Shown: piece by piece, positions 1 to 10,500 of the stretch
How the letters are laid out: every line of letters begins with the position of its first letter
How positions within the stretch are numbered: the first letter of the stretch is position 1
Assembly: GCA_024235035.1 (NCBI GenBank)
Contig: JACKNE010000008.1
Location: 248,001 to 312,000, forward strand
DNA from: Gammaproteobacteria bacterium
GTDB lineage: Bacteria; Pseudomonadota; Gammaproteobacteria; Competibacterales; Competibacteraceae
Direction of reading: 5' to 3'
DNA length: 64,000 bases
Notes under the pieces: generated by a model
What the model saw: the letters and a program-made list of their open reading frames with translations, nothing else
What the model was told of the DNA's origin: nothing
Databases searched by the model: none
Position numbers and translations under genes: made by a program

Positions 1-1
1 C

Positions 2-730
2 GCATTGGCTGCTAAGGGTGGCGATCGAAGTCAGACAGGAGGTGGTTATAATAATACCTTTACCCGTCTTGGCGACCTTCAATTGGGAGAAAATGGATAC
101 GTTCTTCTATTTGCTACCGAGCCAACGCCGGATTGGGAAACCAATGAAACAGGGTATGATGCCGTTCAAGGATCGAGAAATTTAGGTATTGTTCATATCC
201 CTTGGAATTTCGATCAGTTACCGATTGATATCCATAATCCCTATGACATCCATATTACGGATACTGAGCTTGGGAATAGTTTAGCACAAGATTTTACCGT
301 CCCGGTGACTACGCAGAAACCACCATTTATTGGTGTTAATAAAGGTATTGTCTGGTTGACGGATTATACGGACGTATTCTCGCAGCATGCGGAACGACCT
401 AAATTGGTGCGTATAGCTTCAGGAAATTATCTGGTCTTGTGGGAAAAATGGTCTATCTACAAAAATGAATGGGGATACTATGAGGATCAATATGATGAAA
501 CCTTAGCCATCATAGTAGATGAATACGGCAACAAGTTGAGTACCGCTAAAAGCCTGGGTCGAATCCGTCTATCAAAGGGTGATGACGCCTTTGCGTTTAA
601 TGAAGGTGCGGCTTGGCTAACCTCGAATGAAACAGCAGACGCTTTGATTCTTCACACACTCACACCACAATTGATCCTCACTAGTCATCCACTGAGATTC
701 GTCAATAGTCAGCAGGCTGCGATACCTTGA
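2..730 (+). CDS. Hypothetical protein, C-terminal part (5' end outside window)
   Basis: The reading frame is open to the left edge, so only the last ~242 codons are visible; a TTG at position 5 is not convincing as a start. The product is rich in aromatic and polar residues with short alternating strand-like segments (for example GNYLVLWEKW and ADALILHTLTPQL), as in extracellular beta-propeller-like proteins, but I recognise no family. No membrane segment is seen. The gene is clearly more AT-rich than the bulk of the window, like the first 2 kb of the next gene, which starts 35 bp downstream on the same strand. The two may belong to one acquired segment. Confidence 0.6.
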   Translation, partial: ALAAKGGDRSQTGGGYNNTFTRLGDLQLGENGYVLLFATEPTPDWETNETGYDAVQGSRNLGIVHIPWNFDQLPIDIHNPYDIHITDTELGNSLAQDFTVPVTTQKPPFIGVNKGIVWLTDYTDVFSQHAERPKLVRIASGNYLVLWEKWSIYKNEWGYYEDQYDETLAIIVDEYGNKLSTAKSLGRIRLSKGDDAFAFNEGAAWLTSNETADALILHTLTPQLILTSHPLRFVNSQQAAIP

Positions 731-765
731 TCGTCGATCAACAAGATCGATATAGGAGAGAATAG

Positions 766-3700
766 ATGAAAAGATTATCGAATTGGATAGTATTTGAATG
801 GTTTTTGATTATTATAGGTTTTTTTCCAATAGCCGTTTACGCGGTTGATGGTGATGATCTCAATGAAGCGCTTGGATTAGAGAAAAAAATGGTTATTGAA
901 ACACCAGGATACGATTATGCTAATGCTAATATTTTACCAGAAATTGGAAATAGAAAACCTATAGATGGAACTTTTTTCGTAGGATTTTTAGGTAACCATG
1001 AAGCTGCCACTAGAGTATATAGATTCCTTCCTTTACGTAGGGAGTTCTATACAATGACAATGGATTATATAGTATTTCACCGTATCATTAACTCTTCTGA
1101 AAACATGGCTGATATTTTATTTTTTAAAGCAAGTGGTGGCAGGATATATCCTTCTGAAGATCCAATCATGTTTTTATGGGACAAGAGTGATCTTATCTAT
1201 AGTATTAAGTGTTCTGTAGATGAATTAAATGTTATAGACAAATATTTATTTTGTAGAGATAACGATTCTATTTATTATGATATCCACAAAAACCCCCTTT
1301 ATTGGGCAACTCCTGAAATTGCGGGAGGAACTGGTTTTGAAAACCCCAAATTCCCTAATGATCCCAAGGATAGACCAGGATTAACTAGCGAATGGAAAAC
1401 CGTAACCGTATCGGATATCGACAGAACAATTGGATTTGAAATATACATGACAGGACATACTGATGATGTCGCTGTTTATGTCGGAAACTTTCAATTTACT
1501 CAGTTGGGTATTATTGACCCAAATCCCGAATTGATTTCAGGAACAGGTGAAATTCAGCGTGATGGAGCTGCAGTTGCCGTATCTAATAAAACTGTAGAAG
1601 GAGTTGCTACCGATGGAGTGACTAAAGTCATAGTCCGTTACTTAACACCTTCTAAAGAGAAAACTGTGTTGTGCTTAGATGCAGCTGAGGGTTCTACTGC
1701 TATCACCCATGGGGGTTTGATGCAATTTGGTAGCAAGGAGATTTCGGCAGGAAGCCAATGTGTGAATATGACATTTGTACCAATGGACTCAGGTTGGATG
1801 GGGCTTGCTATCTACCAGTCACCTACGGAAGGGACTCTTTTCATCAATGATCCTGATGGCGATCATAAAGTTACATTCGTTTTGAATCAAGAAGGCATTC
1901 CTGAACCACAAAAAATTTCTCTAAACCTAGTACGTCCACCAACTTTATTAGTTCACGGCATTTGGAGCAACGGAGCAAATTGGTATCAATTCCCTCTGTA
2001 TAAAGATGAAGAACAGAGGAAAAAATTTAGGTTAAATATTCTCGATTACAAAAATACGAATGCTGATGCATTTTCTAACAATTTTCTTCTTGTAAGAGGA
2101 GGAATTAATAGAACTTTAGAAGCAGTGCGCCAAGAAAAAATTGCAGTAACACAAGTGAATATAGTAGCTCATAGTATGGGTGGAATTTTGTCCCGCCTTC
2201 ATATTGGAAGAGGAAGCTATAAGAATAAAAGCAACTTTCGATCAGGAGATGTCCACAAGCTAATAACTGTTGACACACCACACTTTGGTTCGCCATGGGC
2301 TACTTGTACACAGAATCTGTATGAACTTTTATCTCCCTGGTATTGCCCCCTAAATGATACCATTTTAACTATCCCAGGTTTTTCAGATTTAGCATCCATT
2401 AGCCTACCTGATATGCCGATCGATTGCAATTTAAAAACAGGACACCATTGTGCTAACTATGATCTAGCTCGCTTATACAGCGGTCTTATCCAGCTACCGG
2501 CGACATCGGTACCTTCATACGCTTTAGTGGGTATTGGCGGCACTGCAGAAACTGCGAAAGATCTACTTATTTCCCCTGCTTGGGGAGGGTTGGTCAATAA
2601 TTTAGCTGTATTAATTTATATGGTTGGTATTGACCCAACGGTTATTTTTGAAGGCGAGCTGAATGATGTTATCGTTGGTTGGCGAAGCCAAACAGGGGAT
2701 ATTCCTTCGTCTGCATATAGTACTTTCGATGCTCCTCATGGTCTTCACACTTATAATCCGCGTAGCGCTCTTTACTCAGAAAAAATTAGAGAACTTCTAG
2801 ATCTGGATGTAACTGATCCTCAATTTAGCCAATTTCCAGAAACACCATTAGCTACATCAAGCATAGCAACAAACATACAAGGCTCTGTTCCAGCTATTCG
2901 TACTACGAACAACACTCAAGATGAATTGGTTATTACATCACCAGTGAATGACTCAACGGTCACTTCAGGACAGGCAATCCAAATCAGTGTGCAACCTAAC
3001 CCAGAAGTTACAGTAGATAGAATGGTCTTACTCGGACCGGATGTTTTATCTGATGATACGCCGCCATTTGAGTTTCAGGTCGTCGTCCCCCAAGAAGCCG
3101 TGGGGCCTATTAAGTGGACTGCTTTGGGTAAAAATTCGAATAATATTTTTACCTCTCCGCCGATCACGCTAAATGCCTCGCCCACCGCAACCTTGCAGTC
3201 TATTGAAGTACAGTCCTCCCAAGATGTGATATTTTCCAGTATTGGGGAAACGCTGGATCTCCGGATCATTGGCCACTATAGCGATGGGGTAGATCGAGAC
3301 CTCACAGCATCCGATACGGGGACCACTTATGACAGCGCGAATCCGGAGTGGGTTACTGTATCGCCTGAAGGCGTGCTTACCGCCCAAGCAGAAGGCTCCA
3401 CCTACATCACCGCCCGCAATCAGGAAGTATCTACTTTTATTACGACCCGCCTGACCCGGGATTCCTACGCATTAAGCGTGAGCAAGACGGGATCTGGTAC
3501 GGTGATTAGCACCCCGGCAGGCATTGATTGTGGAGAAACCTGTGTTGCTTTGCTGAAAGAAGATACCAACGTGACCCTCACGGCTACGCCGGCTAGTGAT
3601 TCCACCTTCACCGGTTGGAGCGGCAATTGCGCAGGGATCGCCTCTACCTGCACGGTTGCGATGAACGCTGCTCAGGGTGTCACCGCCACTTTCAACACAG

Positions 3701-4812
3701 CTGCCCCCGACCCTAATGGTTTGCTGACACTAAGCGGCGATTACAACGGCGATGGCAAAGCCGACGTCATCTGGCACAACGGTACCACGGGCCAAGCCTA
3801 TGGCATGCTGCTGGACAGTGCGACCATCGGCCAGCAAGGCTTGTTCTACCAAGAACCGAACACCGCCTGGCGGATCGTTCACAACGGCGATTTCGACGGT
3901 AACGGCCAGGATGACCTGCTCTGGTGGAATAGCCAAACCGGGCAAATCTATGAGATGCCGATGAATGGACTGGATATCGCAGGCGGGGCGCTGATCTATC
4001 AAGAACCCAACACGGCTTGGCAAATCGTCGCGGTGGGTGATCTCAACGGTGACGGCAAAGCCGACCTGATCTGGTGGAACAACACCACCGGCCACGTCTA
4101 CGGCATGTTGATGAACGGAGTGGCTATTGGCTCGCAAGGCATGCTTTACCAGGAATCAAACACAGCCTGGCAGATTCTCGCCGCCCGTGACTTCACCGGC
4201 GACCACAAGGCCGACCTGTTGTGGCGCAACGCCACTACCGGCCAAGTGTATCTGATGCTCATGGATGGGCTGGCCATCGCAGGTGGCGCGATGCTCTACC
4301 AGGAGTCGAATCTGGCCTGGTCTATCGTCGCCACCGGCGATCTCAACGGCGACGGCAAGACCGACCTAATCTGGTGGAATAGCCAAACTGGGCAAGTGTA
4401 CGAGATGCTCATGGACGGAGCCACCATCAGCGCACAGGGCATGATCTACTACGAACCGAACACCGCTTGGCGCATCGTCGCCAGTGGCGACTACACCGGC
4501 GATGGTCAGGCCGACCTGCTCTGGCGCAACAGCACGACCGGCCAGATCTACCAAATGGCGATGCAGGGTCTGACCGTCGCCGGCGGCGCTATCATCTACC
4601 AAGAAGCTAACTCGGATTGGCGGATTGCCGCCCGCGCCGAAGCAACACCCCACTTACCACCGCCGGATAAATCGCGATCCGACGCTCTCCCCTTCGCACC
4701 CCTGAGCGGCGAACCACTCAATCCGCACCACCTCTTTGACGGCGAACCGGTCAATGCGCATCAAGCGCTCAATGGAAAACCACTCAACTCCGGCTTCCTA
4801 CCGACACCTTGA
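766..4812 (+). CDS. Secreted alpha/beta-hydrolase (lipase/esterase-like) with Ig-like, bacterial-repeat and FG-GAP-type C-terminal domains
   Basis: 1348 residues. A signal peptide covers about residues 1-26 (hydrophobic core ending AVYA). A large N-terminal region of unknown fold leads into an alpha/beta-hydrolase domain: oxyanion strand LLVHGIWSNGANW near residue 395, nucleophile elbow AHSMGG near 467, VDTPHFGSPWA near 505, and a plausible catalytic His in DAPHGLH near 657. Then follow an Ig-like segment (about 710-790), a Big_2-like domain (805-890), a cysteine-containing InlB-type bacterial repeat (903-980) and six ~49-residue FG-GAP-type repeats with DxNGDGxxD-like loops (985-1290). The last ~36 residues carry three copies of an 11-residue GEPLN unit. 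An AGGAGA ribosome site lies just before the ATG. Base composition shifts from AT-rich to GC-rich inside the gene around 2.8-3.7 kb. Substrate unknown; lipase is inferred from the motifs. Confidence 0.85.
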   Translation: MKRLSNWIVFEWFLIIIGFFPIAVYAVDGDDLNEALGLEKKMVIETPGYDYANANILPEIGNRKPIDGTFFVGFLGNHEAATRVYRFLPLRREFYTMTMDYIVFHRIINSSENMADILFFKASGGRIYPSEDPIMFLWDKSDLIYSIKCSVDELNVIDKYLFCRDNDSIYYDIHKNPLYWATPEIAGGTGFENPKFPNDPKDRPGLTSEWKTVTVSDIDRTIGFEIYMTGHTDDVAVYVGNFQFTQLGIIDPNPELISGTGEIQRDGAAVAVSNKTVEGVATDGVTKVIVRYLTPSKEKTVLCLDAAEGSTAITHGGLMQFGSKEISAGSQCVNMTFVPMDSGWMGLAIYQSPTEGTLFINDPDGDHKVTFVLNQEGIPEPQKISLNLVRPPTLLVHGIWSNGANWYQFPLYKDEEQRKKFRLNILDYKNTNADAFSNNFLLVRGGINRTLEAVRQEKIAVTQVNIVAHSMGGILSRLHIGRGSYKNKSNFRSGDVHKLITVDTPHFGSPWATCTQNLYELLSPWYCPLNDTILTIPGFSDLASISLPDMPIDCNLKTGHHCANYDLARLYSGLIQLPATSVPSYALVGIGGTAETAKDLLISPAWGGLVNNLAVLIYMVGIDPTVIFEGELNDVIVGWRSQTGDIPSSAYSTFDAPHGLHTYNPRSALYSEKIRELLDLDVTDPQFSQFPETPLATSSIATNIQGSVPAIRTTNNTQDELVITSPVNDSTVTSGQAIQISVQPNPEVTVDRMVLLGPDVLSDDTPPFEFQVVVPQEAVGPIKWTALGKNSNNIFTSPPITLNASPTATLQSIEVQSSQDVIFSSIGETLDLRIIGHYSDGVDRDLTASDTGTTYDSANPEWVTVSPEGVLTAQAEGSTYITARNQEVSTFITTRLTRDSYALSVSKTGSGTVISTPAGIDCGETCVALLKEDTNVTLTATPASDSTFTGWSGNCAGIASTCTVAMNAAQGVTATFNTAAPDPNGLLTLSGDYNGDGKADVIWHNGTTGQAYGMLLDSATIGQQGLFYQEPNTAWRIVHNGDFDGNGQDDLLWWNSQTGQIYEMPMNGLDIAGGALIYQEPNTAWQIVAVGDLNGDGKADLIWWNNTTGHVYGMLMNGVAIGSQGMLYQESNTAWQILAARDFTGDHKADLLWRNATTGQVYLMLMDGLAIAGGAMLYQESNLAWSIVATGDLNGDGKTDLIWWNSQTGQVYEMLMDGATISAQGMIYYEPNTAWRIVASGDYTGDGQADLLWRNSTTGQIYQMAMQGLTVAGGAIIYQEANSDWRIAARAEATPHLPPPDKSRSDALPFAPLSGEPLNPHHLFDGEPVNAHQALNGKPLNSGFLPTP
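3730..4640 (+). repeat. Six tandem ~147-bp repeats encoding FG-GAP-type units
   Basis: Each unit reads roughly GDxNGDGxADLxWxN..TGQ.Y.M.M.G..I....x.YQEPNTAW. Units alternate between an odd type (YGMLMNG..I..QGM) and an even type (Y.M.MNGL.IAGGA), so the real period is two units. The same cassette occurs in the gene at 14612-17413. The acidic GDxNGDG loops suggest calcium binding, which is an inference. Confidence 0.85.
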
Positions 4813-4889
4813 GCAACCATCAATGCCTTGCTCTTGAGAGGCGTTGAGCATACCCGTCCCCTGAATTCTGACCGTAACTGAGGTTGTCA

Positions 4890-6644
4890 ATGAGCATTTT
4901 ATTTCTGATCATCCTGTTTGCACTCGGCGCGATCTTCGCGCCGCGCTTGCTGCCTGCAAAATTGAGCTGGCTCCGCACCAGCGCCCGCGCCGCTCTATCG
5001 CTGGCAGCGATTTTCATGGCGCTGGCAACCTCATTCGTAATCATCGATCAAGACAAGGTCGGTCATCTCAAACTGATCTATGGCGCTAGCGAACTTCCGC
5101 CCGGCCATATCATCGCCATGCATGGCGAAGCTGGACCTCAAGCGGAAATCCTCGGTCCTGGTTTCAATTTCAAACCGTTGCTGAACATCCTGTACGAAGT
5201 CGAAGAATTGCCGATCACGGAAATTCCTGAGGGACATTATGGCTTCATTGTCGCCCGCGACGGCTTGCCGCTGCGCACGGACCAATTTCTGGCCGACGCT
5301 TGGCCTGACGAACAACGCATGCTCGACGCCAGTTACTTCCTGACCCAAGGCAAAGGCCAGAAAGGTCCACAACTCACCGTGCTGAAGCCGGGCCGCTATC
5401 GGCTGAACCAATACCTGTTCGAAATCTACGTCAAAGGCGACGCCCTGCGCGCCACTGCGGTGCCGGCAGGCTTCGTGGCGGTGATCAAGTCCAACGTACA
5501 GGATCAACCGGTGGACGCCTGCCGACCCATCCGCGATGAAAGCACCGCCAAACTATCGATTCCACTGGTGCCGAAAGGTTGTCGTGGAGTATGGAATACT
5601 CCCATCTTGCCAGGCACTTATTATCTGAACCGGCGCGCCTATGAGGTCACTTTAGTCGATACCCGCATCCAAACCTGGCAATACCAGGGCGGCTATGTCC
5701 GGCGGCGAATCAACCTGACCCTGAATCAGAACGGCCAGATCGAGCAGACTGCCGAGCGCGAGGAAGTCGTGACGCCGCAAAATGCGGCGGACAACGCCGT
5801 GTTGCTGCGCGTCGAAGGCTGGGAGATTCCGCAGGATTTGCGCATCTTGGCCCAGGTCACGCCGGAAGATGCGCCATTCGTCGTCGCATCCGTGGGTGAT
5901 TTACAGGCGGTCGAGGATAAGATCATCACCCCTACGGTGAGAAGCATCGTCCGCAACGTCACTGGCTCCACAGCACCAGTCGCCGCCGAACAGGAAGGTG
6001 ATCATTTGCAAAGCGTGCGACGCGTGCTGGATTTACAGGACAAACGGCCACAACTAGAACAAGCAGTGCTGGACGCACTGATTCCCGAGGCGCGCAACGC
6101 CGGCGTCTCGATCCGCGAGGTGCGCTTCGGCGATCCCGTTATTCCCCCCGAATTGCTGCTGGCGCGCAAGCGTGAACAACTAGCCCAACAAATGATCGCC
6201 ACCTTCCGCAAAGAACAACAAGCCCAGGAGGAACGCATCAAGACCGAAAAAGCGCGCGCGACCGCCGAGCAACAACCGGAATTGGTCCGAGCGGAAATCC
6301 AAGTGGAAGTCGCTAAACAGGACCGCACGGCGGCGCAACTGCGCGGCGAAGGCGAGAAGCTACGCTTACAGGAAATCACCGCCGGTCAGCAGGCTCAGGC
6401 CGGTGTGTTGGGCCGGGAATTGACCTATCAACTGGCCGTCGTCAAGGAGGTACTGGCGTTCATCGCCGCTAATCCCGATGCGGTGAAAGTACCGAGCGTG
6501 CTCGTGGAAGGCGGGGATGCCGGGTCGCTACCCGCGGCAGCGGCCATCTTCGGCTTCCTCGGCAACAGCACGGTAGCACGGGGATTGGATCAAGCGGTGG
6601 GCAAACCTCCTGCGCCTACCGCAGCACCGCTCAAACAACCCTGA
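4890..6644 (+). CDS. SPFH/band-7 (flotillin-like) membrane protein
   Basis: 584 residues from ATG 4890, which has GAGG six bases upstream; an in-frame TTG at 4884 would overlap that site and is less likely. Two N-terminal membrane segments (about residues 2-18 and 32-52) precede a long soluble region of band-7 character. A charged coiled coil with REQLAQQ, EEQ and RAEIQVEVAKQ-type heptads lies at about 430-510, as in flotillins, and a small Ala/Pro-rich tail follows. Such proteins oligomerise on the inner membrane and organise membrane microdomains or proteases. The gene stands alone between unrelated neighbours, so no specific partner is implied. Confidence 0.8.
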   Translation: MSILFLIILFALGAIFAPRLLPAKLSWLRTSARAALSLAAIFMALATSFVIIDQDKVGHLKLIYGASELPPGHIIAMHGEAGPQAEILGPGFNFKPLLNILYEVEELPITEIPEGHYGFIVARDGLPLRTDQFLADAWPDEQRMLDASYFLTQGKGQKGPQLTVLKPGRYRLNQYLFEIYVKGDALRATAVPAGFVAVIKSNVQDQPVDACRPIRDESTAKLSIPLVPKGCRGVWNTPILPGTYYLNRRAYEVTLVDTRIQTWQYQGGYVRRRINLTLNQNGQIEQTAEREEVVTPQNAADNAVLLRVEGWEIPQDLRILAQVTPEDAPFVVASVGDLQAVEDKIITPTVRSIVRNVTGSTAPVAAEQEGDHLQSVRRVLDLQDKRPQLEQAVLDALIPEARNAGVSIREVRFGDPVIPPELLLARKREQLAQQMIATFRKEQQAQEERIKTEKARATAEQQPELVRAEIQVEVAKQDRTAAQLRGEGEKLRLQEITAGQQAQAGVLGRELTYQLAVVKEVLAFIAANPDAVKVPSVLVEGGDAGSLPAAAAIFGFLGNSTVARGLDQAVGKPPAPTAAPLKQP

Positions 6645-6700
6645 AGCGGCCATCCATCAACCGATCGGAAAGTTGCGGTTTCTACAACCGCCATAATAGA

Positions 6701-6817
6701 CTTGCCCGCCAATCGAGCTCGACTGACCAGACCAACCACGCGATGCCAGGATCGAGATACCGCAATGAATTAAACGACGATCCTGTGGTCATTCGATTGC
6801 TACATTAGGCGGGCAAG
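6701..6817 (+). promoter_or_regulatory. Long-range inverted repeat in the leader of the methyltransferase gene
   Basis: CTTGCCCGCC at 6701-6710 is exactly complementary to GGCGGGCAAG at 6808-6817, separated by 97 bp. The right arm overlaps the start of the purine-rich ribosome site (AAGGGG, 6815-6820) of the ATG at 6827. If both arms are transcribed, pairing could hide that site. This is inferred from complementarity alone. Confidence 0.3.
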
Positions 6818-6826
6818 GGGTATTCC

Positions 6827-7516
6827 ATGCGACTGATGGAGAGTTCCGATCCTTGGCGAAGAGCACCCAAGCGCCTTCGCGCTGATCGGTTTTTGGATGG
6901 TTTGATCACTGGACAGGGTATGAAACGTTTCGTAAAGGGTCTGCTACAAAATCCAGGCGCTGCTTCGTTGGCGCTATTCACGCGGGAAATCTGGGCCAAT
7001 CCGCGCGCGATGGGCGCTGCCTGCCCAAGCGCCCCCTCACTGGCTAGTTACATGGCGTCTCGCGTGCCTCTAGATCGGGATGGGTTGGTGGTGGAATTAG
7101 GCGGTGGCACCGGTGCGGTTACCGCTGCATTGCTCAAGCATGGGGTGCTACCGTGGAAGCTGGTAGTGATCGAGCGCTCACCGACCCTGGCCCATCACCT
7201 GCGTCGGCGTTTTCCGCAGCTGCGGATCGTTCAGGGCGACGCCGTTCAACTGGAGCAACTGTTGGATCACGACCGGTCGCGAGGCATCGGCAGTATCGTT
7301 TCCAGCCTGCCGCTACGCTCTCTGCATCCCGCCACGACTCGCGCTATCGGACAACAGTTCGAGACGCTGCTGGAACCCGGCGGTTTACTGATTCAGTACA
7401 CCTACGATTTGCGCGGCACGCATTCCCGCCTGCTACCCCATTTCCACCCGTTGTCTGCTCGGGTGGTCTGGGGCAACCTGCCACCGGCGCGAGTGGAAGT
7501 TTTCGAGCGGAAATGA
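6827..7516 (+). CDS. Class I SAM-dependent methyltransferase, phospholipid N-methyltransferase-like
   Basis: 229 residues. Residues ~25-60 (KGLLQNPGAASLALFTREIW...AACPSAPSLASYMA) and the SAM-binding motif I VVELGGGTGAVTAALL are typical of the PmtA-like phosphatidylethanolamine methyltransferase / rRNA-dimethylase-like family. An acidic motif II lies in LVVIERSP, a GDAV segment follows, and SSLPLRSL occupies the usual motif IV position. The likely role is methylation of a membrane phospholipid head group, but substrate specificity in this family cannot be read from motifs. An AAGGGG ribosome site precedes the ATG. The gene runs towards ftsK, whose stop lies about 10 bp away. Confidence 0.7.
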   Translation: MRLMESSDPWRRAPKRLRADRFLDGLITGQGMKRFVKGLLQNPGAASLALFTREIWANPRAMGAACPSAPSLASYMASRVPLDRDGLVVELGGGTGAVTAALLKHGVLPWKLVVIERSPTLAHHLRRRFPQLRIVQGDAVQLEQLLDHDRSRGIGSIVSSLPLRSLHPATTRAIGQQFETLLEPGGLLIQYTYDLRGTHSRLLPHFHPLSARVVWGNLPPARVEVFERK

Positions 7517-7526
7517 CCCCAGGGTT

Positions 7527-10500
7527 CTACGGCGGCGGCGCCAACACCTCGCGGCCACCATTGGTCTGCACGGGGCCGACCAAGCCTGCCGCCTCCATCT
7601 CCTCGACCAGTCGCGCGGCGCGGTTGTAACCGATGCGCAGCCGGCGTTGGACCCCGGACACCGAAGCCCGGCGGGATTCGACGACGATCTGCACCGCCTC
7701 ATCGTACAGCGGATCGCTCTCGCCGCGCCCGTCTCCTTCAGGGCGACCGCCCCCATGGTCGCTCTCCTCATAGGATTCGGCCAACACTTCGTCGATATAG
7801 TCCGGCGCACCGCTCTGACGTAGATAGTCCACGACTCGATTGACTTCGTGATCATCGACGAATGCGCCATGCACGCGCTGGGGCAAGCCCGTTCCCGGCG
7901 GCAGATACAGCATGTCGCCGTGCCCCAGCAATTGTTCCGCACCTATCTGGTCGAGAATGGTGCGCGAATCGACACGCGATGAGACCTGGAAAGCGATACG
8001 CGTCGGGATATTCGCTTTGATCAGGCCGGTAATCACGTCCACTGACGGCCGCTGGGTCGCTAGAATCAGATGAATACCGGATGCTCGCGCCTTTTGCGCC
8101 AACCGAGCGATCAGTTCTTCGACTTTCTTGCCGACGATCATCATCATATCGGCCAGTTCGTCGATGACCACCACGATGAACGGCAGGGGTTGCAGCACCG
8201 TGATCTCACCGGGCGTCTCGGCGCTGTCCGGGGTCCAGAACGGATCAGCCAGCGCTTCCCCGGCTGCCAGCGCATCATGGACCTTGCGGTTGAAGCCGGC
8301 GATATTGCGCACTTTCAACGCCGCCATCAGCCGGTAGCGTCGTTCCATCTCAGCCACACACCAACGCAAGGCGTTGGCCGCCTCTTTCATATCGGTAACG
8401 ACCGGCGTCAGCAGATGTGGAATGTCTTCATAAATGGACAGTTCCAGCATCTTCGGGTCCACCAGAATCAAGCGCACCTCGCTGGGCGGAGCTTTATATA
8501 GCAAACTCAATAACATGGCATTAATCGCTACTGACTTACCAGAGCCAGTGGTGCCAGCTACCAGTAGATGTGGCATCTTATTCAGATTCGCCACCACTGG
8601 ATTGCCACCGATATCCTTACCTAACACCAGTGTCAACGGCGCCGCCGATTGAGCATAGGCCAAGGACTCCAGCGTCTCCCGCAGGTAGACGATTTCCCGT
8701 TGGCGGTTGGGGATTTCCAGACCGATCACCGATTTGCCGGGGATAATTTCCACGACCCGCACACTGTTAACCGATAGACCACGCGCTAAGTCCTTAACTA
8801 GATTACTGATTTGGCTAACCTTGACGCCCGGCGCCGGCTCAATCTCGAAGCGGGTGATAACGGGTCCCGGCTCTACGGCAACCACCTGAGCTTCAATGCC
8901 AAAGCTCTTGAGCAGGCGTTCGAGCTGGCGCGACATATCGTCGAGCAAATCGCTCGCGTAGCCAGTCATGCGCGACGGTGGTGGATCGAGCAGATGCAGT
9001 GGCGGCAATTGAAAAGGCGCAGACGGGTGTGGCGTAGCTAAGCGACAGGTCATCATAGCGACTGGCGCTGTCGGCTGGGATGGCATGGAGGATGCCGACT
9101 CGGCGGGAAGCATCGCCGGCCTGTCCAGCAGAGAGGATGCTGGCTCAGCGGGCGTCGCCAGCGCCGGGGATGCCGACTCGACGGGAAGCATCGCCGGCCT
9201 GTCCAGCATGGCGTCCGCAACAGGCGGCTGGCTGATTGCGGGAGGAACTGGTTGGGGAGACACGGAAGCCCAGCGGCGTACAACCGGCACCAAGGTCAAA
9301 TCTGACACGGATAGATCATTGATGACTGCATCCGCTTCCTCGGCTGATTTGGCAGCCGGGATGGGACGAGGCGCCGGCGCTGGTTTCGGCAGTTCCACTA
9401 GATCATTGCTGATCGCTTCCTCGGCTGATTTGGCAGCCGGGATGGGACGAGGCGCCGGCGCTGGTTTCGGCGATGCCATGGGTGGATTGAACACCGGCTC
9501 AATCCGCAACGCCTGCCGACCCCCTCCGGTCACCGCCACCTCATCGGCGCCGCTCGCAACAGGCAACGACGCTTCATTGGCGACCGGTTTGATCGTCAAT
9601 TCCGATACATCATCCATAACGATGGGCGGTAGCGAATCTAACGCATCAGCGGATTCCACCACCGTGCGGCGGGTCAGCCACTTCGACGGTAATTTCTCGA
9701 TCACCACACCGACCCAACGATTCAGTAGAGGGTTCCACCGCTCCATCGCCGTTTCTACCGACCACCGTCGCGTCGTGTCGTCGGCCATTGCAACCGATGG
9801 ATCTGCGGAACTCTTTTCTCGGGTATCCATTTCAGCAATCGCTTCAGCCGAGTCTACTGTGTGCTCATGCCGAGCTCCAGTCGCCCCGCTCATCCAGTGC
9901 AAAGGTGCCATGACCAACCCGCCAACCGTATCCAGCACCCAAAGCGTTGCTTTGCCGATCCCATCTATCATGGCAAGCCACGGAACGCCTGTCATCAGGG
10001 TCAGACCCGCCAACAGTAGCGCCGCCATGAACAGATTACCACCGGCAAAGCCAAAGGCCTGCATCAGAAACTGACTGACATGCACTCCGACTAGACCGCC
10101 AGCAGTGCCGTCGCCGGGTACGCTGTTCATAAACACCCGCAGATATAAAGTCGCCAGTCCGCAGGCCGTGGCCAACGCCACGGCGAACCCTAGGACCCGA
10201 AACAAGACGATTTCCGCATCCAGTTCCAGAAAAGCCCCGCGCCTGAACAGGCGCCAGCCAGCGAATGCCACGCCGAGTGGCAAAAGATAGGCTGGATAGC
10301 CAAACATATATAGAGCGACGTCAGCGAACCAAGCACCGGCCACACCACCCAGGTTATGCAGCTGAGCAACCTCGACGGTATGGGTCCAGGCAGGATCCGC
10401 AGGATTGAACGTCGCCAACGCACCGGCCATCCCTAGAGCGACCACGACCAACAACCAAAAGCTGACCTCGCGTAGCACCCCATTGAAGAAACGAAGTAAG

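Noticed and set aside
3730..4137. Minus-strand ORFs over the FG-GAP repeats (also 4366-4653 and 16499-17089)
   Set aside because: They are antisense frames of a GC-rich tandem repeat and mirror its period; no start signals or independent family.
9085..10074. 329-codon plus-strand ORF antisense to the ftsK linker
   Set aside because: Low-complexity Ala/Ser/Gly product that exists because the linker is GC-rich and repetitive.
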